A DNA stretch of 64,000 nt, from the NCBI GenBank assembly GCA_036583965.1, contig JAZBQD010000015.1:73205830-73269829 (forward strand), given 5' to 3'. Both the position numbers and the translations under genes were made by a program. The notes under the pieces were generated by a model. The model was not told the DNA's origin. It worked only from the letters and a program-made list of their open reading frames with translations, and ran no database searches. Each line of letters starts with the position of its first letter. The first letter of the stretch is position 1. This document shows positions 50,629-61,362 of the stretch, piece after piece. The stretch is from Prunella strophiata. Taxonomy: Eukaryota > Chordata > Aves > Passeriformes > Prunellidae.

Positions 50629-50646
50629 CGCAGCAGCAGCAGCAGC
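50629..50646. repeat. (CAG/AGC)n repeat abutting the start codon
   Basis: About six CAG units end directly at the Kozak sequence of the main ATG. A CAG run in this position is prone to length change. It is in frame with the ATG but in the untranslated leader. Confidence 0.8.
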
Positions 50647-50647
50647 C

Positions 50648-50762
50648 ATGAGCAGCGCCGCTACCGCCACCTCCGCCGCCACCACGGCCGGCAGCGGCGC
50701 GGGGGAAGGGGCCGAGGAGGCAGCCAAGGACTCGGCGGACATCGCGGCGTTCTTCCGATCCG
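50648..50762 (+). CDS. First coding exon of an unidentified plus-strand gene (partial)
   Basis: ATG at 50,648 with G at -3, followed by 38 codons and one extra base, ending at a strong donor TCCG|GTGAGT (intron phase 1). The start is the first AUG in this frame near the CAG run; upstream AUGs belong to short out-of-frame or terminated uORFs. The peptide begins MSSAATATSAATTAGSGAGE, an Ala/Ser/Thr/Gly-rich disordered segment. It then turns acidic and helical and ends DSADIAAFFRS, which is probably the start of the conserved part. No signal peptide or membrane segment was seen. This fits an intracellular, island-promoter gene. I do not recognise the family, so no symbol or function is given. 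Later exons lie beyond a first intron that fills the rest of the window. Confidence 0.7.
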
Positions 50763-53700
50763 GTGAGTGCTCCTGTCCTGGGGGAACAGGGAGGAAGGGC
50801 CGGCGGCGAGACCGCGGCTGGAGGAAGAGGCGAAAGGTGGCCCTGGGGAAGCGACGTCTTCCCCCTGGAGCCGGGAAAGGAGGAAAGGGCAGCCGGCTTT
50901 GTCAGGTGGCCTCGGGGAAGGCTCGCCCGTCTCTCGCCGCCGGGGCCGCCTCGGCGCTGCCCGTGCGTTCCTCGGGGAGGCGGCGGGGAAGAGAGCCGAG
51001 CCCCCCCGTCCCGAGCCGGGGACAGCGGGGCTTAGGCACAGCAACTCGCGGGCGGGACGCCACCCTCGCCCGCAGAACCGAGGCGTGAAAACGGGGGCGG
51101 CGGCGGCGGGGCCCGGCCGGGAGGGTGCGGGGCTGCTGCCGCCCCGGGGCGGTGTCGCCGGTGACAGGTGCGATTCTGCCTCCCGTGCCGGCCCGGCAGC
51201 GGGCGCGTCTCCGGGGCCGGGCGGCACCACCCAGCGCCAGGCGGACCCGAGTCCCCCGAAAATGTCCCGCCGGGGGTTGCGGGGCGGGAGGCGAGTGGAG
51301 GAGCTGCTCCGATCCGGGAAGCCCAGGGTGTCGGAAGGGTGGGAAGCGTGAGCGGGGCTGCGGGGAGCCGGTTGCGCCGGCCGAGCCCCCCGGGGAGGCC
51401 GGCGAGCGAGCAAGGATGACACCGCTATAAAAGGCAGCGCTCCTCCGGTGCTGTGCTGCTGGGTGGCGGCACAGGGCAGGGATGGAAGAAGCGGCGTGGA
51501 AAGTGGATGTTCTAAGGAGAACCGAAAGAGGCACACAAAAAGCGAAGCCCGTGTTAAGGGGGTGTCGCTGCCTCGGCTGAGGCGGGGAAGCAGCGGCTCT
51601 CGGGCGCTGCCGGGCTGGGAAGCCGGGCTCGGCGCGGAGAATCGGGAGGGGAAGGGGGGGAGCCTGTTGACAGGCTGCCGGGATAAAAAAAATGGAGGCT
51701 GCCTTCTCCCTCGGTGTTTACTCTCGGCACACAACCGGGCGGGGAGGGCGGCTGCGCCCGCCGCCGAGACGCTGTCCCCCGGGGGATAGCGGCGGGGAAG
51801 GCAGGACTGCCCGGGCCGCACGGACGCCGGCGGCGGGGACGGAGCCCTGCCGGCAGCCGGGGCGGCGGCGGCTACGGAGCCTCCCCCCGGTGCCGGCTGC
51901 CCTCCCCGAGCGGCGGCGGCTCCTCCCCTCCGTCCGCTCGGCCGGCGGCTCCGCGCCCCCCGGGCACCCCCGGCCATGGCTCCGGGCGGAGCGGCCGGCT
52001 GGGCTGGGCACTTGCTCCTGTCGGATGCCTAAAAAGGAGCGGCGAGCAAGGGAAATGCAGACTCACCGCAGGAAAGATGAGGGGGTTGGCCGATTTCGTG
52101 TGTAAAAAAATAATGATGGCAGTAGTAATAATAGTAGTAAAAGCTGTGTTCACTGGGTTTTTAAGGAAAGTCCGCGAGGGAAGTGGGAAACGGCGTAATC
52201 AGTGCTTCTTGCGGTCGGTGGTGCTGCTCAGTGTGTTTGGTTTCATGAGGGTGAAGGAGGAGGTGTGATTTGTAGCAGGCATCCTCGAAGCAGGGCTGGG
52301 AGCTGCGTTTGCGTGGATCGAGGGTCCGAACATGGGGCTGTGTCCCCTCTGGACGGCTTGATGCTCCTGAGGCAACCTGCTTCACATGAGAGCCATTGAG
52401 TGTGAAACTCCTTGTCAGGATGCTAGCCTTGGTGGGTTTTACCTGGAAAAAGGACTGGGCTTTATTGTTCCCAGGAAAAAATCTCGATGAAAATAAAATG
52501 ACAGATTAAAACAGTAGGCTTGCACACAGTAGTCTGCCTAGTGTAGTTACAAATGGATGCTTGTGTAGTAATCTTGCAGTTTTGGAAGACCCTGCCAGCT
52601 GTATTAATAATCAACTTCCACATTTATGTGTGGGTTGAGGGATGCTACAGCTGGTAAGCTCATAAGTGGTGCAGTGATGACTTCTGATGCTGATAACTTC
52701 TGATAACAGAGAAGTTGCACTGAGCTCAGTCTTCAGCATCCGAAAATCTTAAAGCAGTACAAGGACATGCTTATCAAAAAGCTCTTAGAGCATATTTAAC
52801 AACTGGCATTCTCATTTCCATATTTACATGTGAAGGTTATCTGGTTCAGCCTGAGCTCTAACATACACTGGAAAATGTTCTGGCATCTCTTGTGGGTGTT
52901 AGGCATTGAGAAGAGCTCTTTGAATTCCGCCTCTGTGCATGATCCACTCTTCTATAAGGAGAGGGTCTATTAAGAGATCTCCGGTGCTTCCCTTTGTTTG
53001 AACAACAGGCACTTTCTTTTTTCAGTGGAACACAAAGGGCGCAGAGATCAATGAACAAGGAAAAAACTTTGTTTGGTGCACTTAGGAGCAGACAAAATAT
53101 TTTTCTCTTTACAGAATTTACAATGACAAATGCTTCCTTTTTCCTGTCACTTGCAGAGAATATTAGCAAAGCTCTAGCTGTTACTTAGGAGAGAAAATGA
53201 GTAAAAATGTTGCAGTGTTTTCCAGGAGGATAAGAAAAAAAACAAAACAAAAAGCCTGCCTAAACAATCAGTTGTAATCTTGGGTTGGTTAAATTGGTCA
53301 GTTGAGCTGCCAAGTGGGGTTATTGGCTTTCCTCCTCTCCTTTTGTAAGACTAAGCTTGAAGTAGAATTAAAGCAGCCTGAAGAATGGAGTTTCATTATT
53401 TGGAAGATTTTGTTAGGATATTGAACAGCAGCTAGGTTCACATCACTTGAAATGTGCACATTTCCAGTTTTCACTTTGGTTATGTAAATATAAACTCACT
53501 CTTGAGTTGTTGGGGAAATAAAGTTGCACTTGAAATGTGAGGAAAGCAGCTGAACTGGAAGTGAGGTGGTGGTAGTAGGAACGCATAAAGACTGTGTGTC
53601 TTGAATGTAAATGAGGAATCCCTTTATTGGAATTGGAAGAAATTGAGGAAGCTTATTTTCTGTTACATATTTGGTATCTAAATCTCATTACTTGAAGTTG

Positions 53701-56700
53701 AAAAGAAAAGAGTACCTTGTTAGGTCTGTCACCGTTGTGGCAGGATTAATAGTAAAAGAAGTAGAGTTGAGGGCCAGGCAAAGTGATTACGTTTTGCAGG
53801 AGAAAACACAGCAATTGTAGGAAGTGCCTTTCTGTCCTACATATAAGTTGGAGAAATGACTCTGTAAACTGAGAGAAGGATATGTTTTGAACTATAAATA
53901 TATAGACGGTTATCCCTTTTTTTTTAAATTAAAACAGTGCACTGTTGTGACTTGAAAGGGCAGGTAAAGTATCTTGGAGTTATGAAAAAAAACTGTTACC
54001 GTACAAAAACCCAGTAGCACAGAGTCTAAGTGGCTGTGTAGAGTGATGTTATTACATGTGTTAAGTATACAAGATCTGTTTTTTATGAAAAGTTATTAAG
54101 ATGAAACTTTTCAAAATGTGTTGTAAGTTTCAACCTAAAATTCTCTGTTTCTGAAAGGTCTAAAAACATGACATGAAAGCTGACATGAACAAAGTTGAAT
54201 TTGAGGGAGTACCATCAAGTCATGGCTTATAAAGCAGTAAACATACAGGGGTTTTGTTTGGTTGTTGTTGGTTTAATCTTGATCTTTGCAGCTGTGAATC
54301 CTCAATACTTTGGTAAGGGGACTCAACTGACATCTTCAGGATGCCACAATGAGGCCTGTGTGTTAAGTTTAAAGCATGTTATTACAAGAGTGTTTTCCAA
54401 ACTGCAGTATTTTTGCTAGTTGAAGTTTGTGAATTTAGTTTTCAGGCATAAAGAACAAAACATTTTTCATCCAAGTAAAAGACAAGTGTTGATGTTGGTC
54501 AAACTTTCAGTAATTACAGTTACACTTTTGGTATGATGGAGATACCTGTGAATACAAAAGGTTGCAGAGAAAAAGGCTTGTAAGCACTTCAGTCAACCCT
54601 TGGCTAGACAGTGTAGGGAGTGCCTTTATAAATTACTCTGATAAGTCTTCATGGAAAATAAAAACAACCGACTGATAACTCTTCACAGCTGTGAGATGAA
54701 AGTGGATGTAGTTATTTCCTGTAAGATACGTTTTTTATAAGTGGCCTCTACAAACTGCAGTAACTTCATTCATATATGGACAAACAATACAGTTTTCAAG
54801 GCCGTTGAGGAGATTAGTGTTGTCACCACCTGTTTATGTGAACACTTGCCACATGCCTGGAAGGAATACTATTTACATACTGAGCAATGGGAGGGGACTG
54901 GTTGGAGGAACAAAAGTGTTTGAAAAACAAAGGTCCCCAAAAGTCTTATCATTAAGGTGAATAACTCTCCAGACTTTGCCAGGTCAAGTATGAACATAAT
55001 TGTTAATTGTACTTCATCCCTTGATATGGGAAAACAAAAAAGTGGAGGATTTTCCATCTAAACCTAATCTACACAGCTGGCAGCAGTCCTTTCTCAGGAG
55101 GAGGAGTAAGTGTGAGATGAATGTGGGTCTGGAGGAAGTGGTTGCTCCAAGTCAGAGTTCAGTTCACCTCTCTCAAGGTGAAGTTAGAGAACAGGCTGGT
55201 AGCCAGAGTAGCTTTAAATAGCATCTGGTTCTAATGTTGTATGCTTAGTGTATCCTGCTTGTGCATGTGTTTCTTAATGAAAGCTTCATGATAAGAGAAT
55301 TTAAAACGTTGGTTTGAGATATGTGTGTTTAGGTACCAAAATGAACATGTGAGTGTTTTAGTAAAACAAGTGCTGAGATTTGTTGTGGACATTTGAAGCC
55401 TTCTGCAAGCACTAGTAACTTGAGACTTCGATTAGTCTGGGTTCGACTAAGTCTGCCTATAGCAACCTACGCTGATAGTTGCTTGCATAGCTTGAGACCT
55501 TAGAAGAAGTATTAATGAGTGTCATGAAAATGTGATTGATTTTCTTCTTTTTCTTTTCAATAATGATCTTGTTGTTTGCTTAGTTTTCATGAAAATCACT
55601 TAATACTGTGAAGATAAAAGCCAGCGTTTAGGAATGTGTTATTTCAAGTTTACAAGGAGCATTTATGTTTTATTTCTTCCTGATTATTATATTGCTTTAT
55701 ATACTGTTGCCTTGGTTGCTTTATATTAGTGTGATAGTGGCTGGGATAACTGACTGCATGTAGTAGACAGCATTAAAAATGCTGGAAAGTAAGGAAAGGA
55801 GAGAGGGTTGAGAAAGATTACATGGTAAAGAAAAGGTAAGCATATTCTAAAAAGGCAGCAGATTTTTTCAAGAATACTGCTAATAAAAACACACTGTCAT
55901 TTAGATAATGAGCAAACTAGCTTGCAAGGTAGGCATCAAATGTGAAAAAACAAGCCAAATTTCTGTCTGAAAACCATGAAGCAGAACACACCATCTATAA
56001 AGTCAGGATAGATGAATCTTCTAAGAAAGGCACTGTCTCCTGGTGATGTGTAGTAGCTAACTTACAGAGAAGGTAGTTAAGAGTTGTGGTTGTTGCTTAC
56101 TTGGCATGGCAGTTGGAGCAGCTACAGAGTTGTTATGAGTGTCTAACAGAAATAATCTAATAGTGAAGCCAAAAGTGAAGTTTTGCCAGGCAGCACTGGT
56201 GGTAGCTCACATGACAGCTCCCTGCTGTCCTCTGCAAGTACTGGTTCTTGGCCCTGTGGCTGTCAGGAGCTGAGGTGTGTTTTAAGAATTGGTGAGCGTG
56301 CAGAGGATGTAAAGTATGAAGCAAGTTGTCCATTCTTTCATGTGACTTAGAGTGATGACAACATTTGTATTAAATAAATAAACACAGCAAAAATTCAGTG
56401 TTGTGTAAACTTCTCAAGAATCTGTTATGTAGTGCTTTGAGTTGAGTTAGTAAATGAGAAGGTTACAGCAGTACTGCTGTCATTAGTGCCGGTTAACCTG
56501 GGCTGAAGAAGTGGGCTCTTTTGTGAAGGTTTGATCCAGTTCCAGAAGTATCCATTTTAATAAGATGGTTGCAGCAGAGTGCTCTGTGTGTGTGTGTGTA
56601 AATGGTATTTTGAAAAATACCATAGAAAAATGCCACAACTTGATAGTTTCTGATGAGCATATGCAGAGCAAAAATAACTGCAGAAACAATGAAGTTACAA

Positions 56701-59700
56701 TGGAGAAGTTAGGCTGGGAAATAGCATTGTTGAATTGACATTCCCTGGAACAATGAAGATGAGGATGGAGAGCTTCAGTGTGAAATGCAGCAGCTGTTGT
56801 GCAGTTTGGCTTAGTGTGAAACAGCCAAGCTTCTCTGAGGATAGACAAGGATAGATCAAGTTAGAGGTTAGGTTGTGTTTGAAACAGTTGGAGGCAGAAG
56901 TCATTAATATTTCTGAGAGAGGACAGAGGACAATTACTGGTAACATCTTTGATAGCTGACAGTTGATAAACTAATGGGAGTTAGAGAAAAGCCAGGTCCA
57001 TTCTTGGAAGGAGTACATTCGAGCTGGTATGAAGTGCTGATGTGCTCAGAAAGGAGCTGACAGAAGTAGGAAGAGTCTTGGTGCAGCTGAGGCTTTCATC
57101 AGTTGTGGAGCTTGGTCACTATGTAGAAGATGGGTAGTAAATGTTTCTTATAGAAGTGGTGTGTCTCCAGTTAAATGTGTCCCACAGCAACCTAACAGAA
57201 ACAGGTGTTTCTGTTAAAACATCACATGACTTCCAAAAGCTTTTGCATGTAAAATCACTTATCTAGGTAAATAAAATCTAAAGAAAGAATGGAAAGACTT
57301 TCCTTACCTGAATATACAGACAAAATATTAATGTTTCTCTACTCCTTTTCAATTGAAAATTAAAATAATTCTAGTGTCAAAAAAAATGCTTAGGTGCAGA
57401 CTGATAGGTCAGTTTAATAGGGTGAAACTGCATAGTGATTTTTGGTCTGCATCTTGAAGAAGGAGGTAAATTCACTGAAATAGCTGTTCATGGTCAGCAA
57501 GAGTGTTAAAATAGTAAAGACACATTGAAATTTTGGAAATGCAGTGGTGGTTGAAGGAAAGTGGGTAATAATTTTAAAGAGAACAGGGGAGACAATTTTT
57601 TCTGCTTGATATAGGTAAGAACCAAATTTAAGCTTAAAAAATAAGGCTAGGAGGCAAAAAACCCCCATGAAAGTCACAGCAGACTATTTTAATTTAATGA
57701 CTAAGATGATTACATCTATTTGTTGTTCTCATGAAGAAATTTGCCTGATTTGGAGAAGGATCTTTGTTTAACTTAACATTTTTCTTGGTGCGGTAAAATC
57801 AAAAAGTAGACTACTGGTGAAGTAATACTGATGATCTGCAAAGCTGAGTCATATTCCTTCAGGAAGGATACTGCTGTTTTGAGAAAACAGATCACTTACC
57901 CAGTAGTGAGGAGGAGGAATTGAAATGACAGGGAACAACTCAAGTGCTTTTAGCAGTAGACACTACAGTACATTAAAGCATCTGATTTTCAGCCTCTAGA
58001 GTAGGTTGTTGTATGGATACACAAAGAGGAGGGTCATAAATGAGTTGTGTCCACAAAGTTTCACAAAACAGTCTGAGTGACAAGACTGTGCTTTAAAGAT
58101 ACAAAGCCCGTTCCAGTGGTTACTCTGCCAAATAGCTGCTCTAAGTCATCTGAAATAGCCTAATTGTGCATTTGTTTAAAAAATAGGGTTGTTTTTCAAG
58201 GCTGTTGAGTGGAGTCTTCTGAAATCATTTAGTCAAATTTGTTTAATCTCCTGTGTTACTGCCTTGCATAAGTGGCAGTAGCACTGTTTAATATACACAA
58301 CTGCAAATATGTAACAGGTTTTCCTACTGAGCAGTGCTGAACTATGTCTTCTGCTGGTACTTCTGAATATGATGTTTGGTAATCTGGACCTTACTGAAGA
58401 ACTGAAATAGTCATTAGTGTTTTATAATTATGGTGGGAAGAGAAAGCGATCTTTACCAGGAGATGAGATTTTTTTTTTTTTTTCTTTAGTCTCTTAGGGC
58501 CCAAGATGTTGAGGAAACAAGATGGCAAGTATAGGGAGAAAAGTGTGGACTTCCAGCATTCAAAATATGTCAGGATTTTGCTTTATGTTTTATACTATAG
58601 GTGTAGTATAGTGTGCTTGGATAATTCCCACAAATCAGTGCAAGAGTCAGGATGATGTTATTGGCATATGTAATAGTCTGACATGAGTCTGAGGTTCAGG
58701 AAGGTTTGTTTTACTAGTGTGCATGAGGATACATGTATGCACGTATATACTGTCAAAATAAATAGTCCATCTGGCTTCAAAAACTTGAGTTTGCATGACA
58801 AATCTCTTTGTTAAAAAGTTGGAGAAAGTATTCTGGGCAGCAGGCACTGAACAGGGCTATTGTGAGTAATCCCAATGCGTTGTAGTCATCTGTGAAACTA
58901 CCCGGAGCTTAATTACTCATGTTTTCTTGTAGTCTTAGTGCATGTATGAGCAGTAATAGTTATTCCTGAGGTGTCTGCAGACTGTGTAAACAACCAGTAG
59001 TGATTTTTGTGGTTAGATTTGTACATGACTGCTTAGCATTTAGAGTCTGAGGATCCAGGGTTATAGTGAAGTGAGATTTCCTAAATGCTAAAAATGAACA
59101 GGAAAATATACTACAGAAAGATAGGGCTCACAGGGACCTATGAGGTAAATACCTACTTATTTTTGTCTAGTCTGTACCTCACTTCTTGCATAAAAGAGTA
59201 ATTAAAAATATAAAACTTTTAGACTTTATAGAGAATTACTGCATTTTTGTGGGTAATTTTGTGGAAGCCTTCAGCCTTATGACATACTTTATCAAGGCAT
59301 TTGGTCAAAGGCTATTCACTAAGGTTTGTGATGGTCACATAGCTGGTTAATGATTTTGAGGCCACCAAACAATGAAAAATGTTATTGGTGAAATTTAATG
59401 AAAGCAGAAGTGTTTGAAGACTTGGGGACTGCTTGTTTTCAGAGCCCAAACAGATGTTAAATGTTGGGAAAAAATCAGGTGACATTTCTTAAAGTGTGTC
59501 CTAGGTAATAAAGGGGGGATACATCAGGAACATCCCATGAAGTGAATTAGACTAAATGGAGTGTTTAAATACCAATATTACTTGGCTAACCTCCTATGCT
59601 ACATGATGGACTTAATTGTATCCATTGTGTAGTCTTTCCTGTACAGTGTTGGTTGGATATAATTTTCTATTGTCCTTAAGGTAGTGAGTTCTTCAATTTC

Positions 59701-60540
59701 CAAGTGTTTATCATGCCACTGACTTCTGGACATGTTGGGTTAAGCAGCACTTGAGTACAAAAATGATGCCATTTTCTGAGATCATAAAAATACTCCCTCT
59801 TCTAAAAACTTCAGGCCAGGGTTGAAGTGTCTTTGCCCTTTGTAATTCTCCTATTCCTTGAATTCCAGGTACATGCAGCTGAAAGCACAGAAAAAAACCC
59901 AAAACTGTAGAAAGCTGTCAGCAAATCAAGGTGAATTGAAATATAAAATACCTGGATTGTCCTGTTCTGCGCAGAAGTCAATAGCACATAGTTCATTGAA
60001 CACCAGACTTAAAAAGATGCCAAACCCCATCTTTAGAGGCCTCTTTCTGCCTTTTACTATAGAGTAATAAAATAGATTATGATTTCTCTGCTAAAGAAAC
60101 TGAATAGCCATTGTTGTTGTTTATTTTTTTTTAATAACGTGTTACTCTCAAAGCTTTTTTTCCCTGTCTTTATTTATTTGCTTTATTAATGTTAGTCAGC
60201 AACTTCATTTTGGTTGATACTGTGTCCAGGGTTGGTCCTAAATGAATGGAAATGGAACAGCTACAGCAGTAGCTTATGGTCTTTACATGTCTTAGTCACA
60301 TTTCCTGTGCCTTAAGTACTTGTTTTCTGCACTTAAAGATAGTTGTTAGGCTTGAATTTGACATAGTTTGCAAAGCTCAAAGAAGAAATCAATGCTGTGC
60401 ATTGCTTAACTGACCGGGTGTTATGTGTATCAGGCTTCTGTAAGGACAACAGAGGCAAGCCAAACTAAAATTTATTAGGACAGTTGCACCTTTTCAGATG
60501 GAAAGATGATAATGACTTAGCTAATGACTTGTTGGTTGGC

Positions 60541-60907
60541 TGTCATGGTTTAGGAATGGTGTTCCCTCAATCCACTTACTTACTCCCCCTCCGTATTCCC
60601 TATAGCAGGATGGAGAGGAGAATTGGAGGCACAGAAGGTAAAGATTACGGGTCAAGATAAGAGCAATTTACTGGGAACAGTAATGAGATAAGAAAACAGA
60701 CAGTAATTATACGAATGACAGCGTGTACAAGAAAAGAAACGTTATTGCTTACCCCTTGTGGAACATTGTCCTTGTGGACATTCTCTGACCACTCCCTCTG
60801 CCACGATGCCCTGACATGGGAGTGAGCTCTTCCCCTTGTTCTCAGAAAATGACATGAGATAGTACTCCGGGTCCCATTCATGTCCCCTTCAGGCCAGAGC
60901 CAGGACA
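60541..60907 (-). mobile_element. Short ERVL-like LTR, antisense in the intron
   Basis: A 367-bp element with TG...CA ends: plus strand TGTCATGGTTTAGGAATGG at the left and GCCAGAGCCAGGACA at the right. Read on the minus strand it ends CCTAAACCATGACA, the same type of 3' end as the LTR at 7.56 kb (..TTAAACCACGACA), and it shares an ACCTTC...GATGG-type U5-like segment. The flanks (TTGGC and CTGGT) do not form an exact duplication. It is shorter than the 530-bp copy, so it is either an internally deleted LTR or another subfamily. Orientation is opposite to the host gene, as is common for retained intronic LTRs. Confidence 0.7.
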
Positions 60908-61341
60908 CTGGTTTGTTAATGCTTTATATTAAATGAACAAAAAAAACAAAACAACAAACTAAGATACCAGTTTCTCCACAGGTAGTGATAGGTTGTCTTT
61001 GGCAGAAAAACAAGGAATCTTACTTGACTGAATTTCTTGCCTTGGCAGCTGATCAGAAAGCTAAAAAACTGAACTTCATTTCTGTCCCCATTTTGGGAAA
61101 ATAAGGAATTTTTTGTTTGTCTGTTGAATTACCAAGGCAGGAGAGTCAAGTCAAGCCTGCTTATAGGAGGTGATAAAATACGGTTTGTCTCGTGATCCTT
61201 GTAGAGTTTAGCCATGACATGCTATAACCTGTCAGTGTGGAAGGAGCAATATCTTTTCTAGTACAGCTTGGGGATTGGAGTCAAATTTGCCTGTGCCTAA
61301 CTCAGAACAAGGGTGCAATTCCGCCAACAATAACCACTCGA

Positions 61342-61362
61342 TGTGTGTGTGTGTGTGTGTGT
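61342..61362. repeat. (GT)n microsatellite
   Basis: Ten TG units, uninterrupted. Likely to vary in length. Confidence 0.9.

Larger units (their letters stand above)
49555..52020. promoter_or_regulatory. Large CpG island: promoter and first-exon region of a rightward gene
   Basis: About 2.4 kb of dense CpG with a sharp edge on each side. It contains a GC box (CCCCGCCCC, 49,935-49,943), a GGGGGCGG word (50,573-50,580), a YY1-like site (50,077-50,086), microsatellites, upstream ORFs and the coding start at 50,648. The size and unmethylated-looking CpG content are typical of a broadly expressed or developmental vertebrate gene. No TATA box was seen near the likely start. Frames of up to 438 codons on the opposite strand are products of GC-rich composition. 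Confidence 0.9.

Noticed and set aside
49803..50651. 282-codon plus-strand frame across the leader
   Set aside because: It runs through the A tract as poly-Lys and through the GTC/CTC runs as homopolymers, and it is not in frame with the exon ending at the good donor.
50661..51977. 438-codon open frame on the minus strand over the CpG island
   Set aside because: It is Pro/Arg/Ala/Ser-rich with no domain and lies antisense to the real first exon. GC-rich islands lack stop codons by composition.
55436..55455. GGGTTCGACTAAGTC resembling a tRNA T-arm
   Set aside because: No matching A box, acceptor stem or cloverleaf could be found around it.
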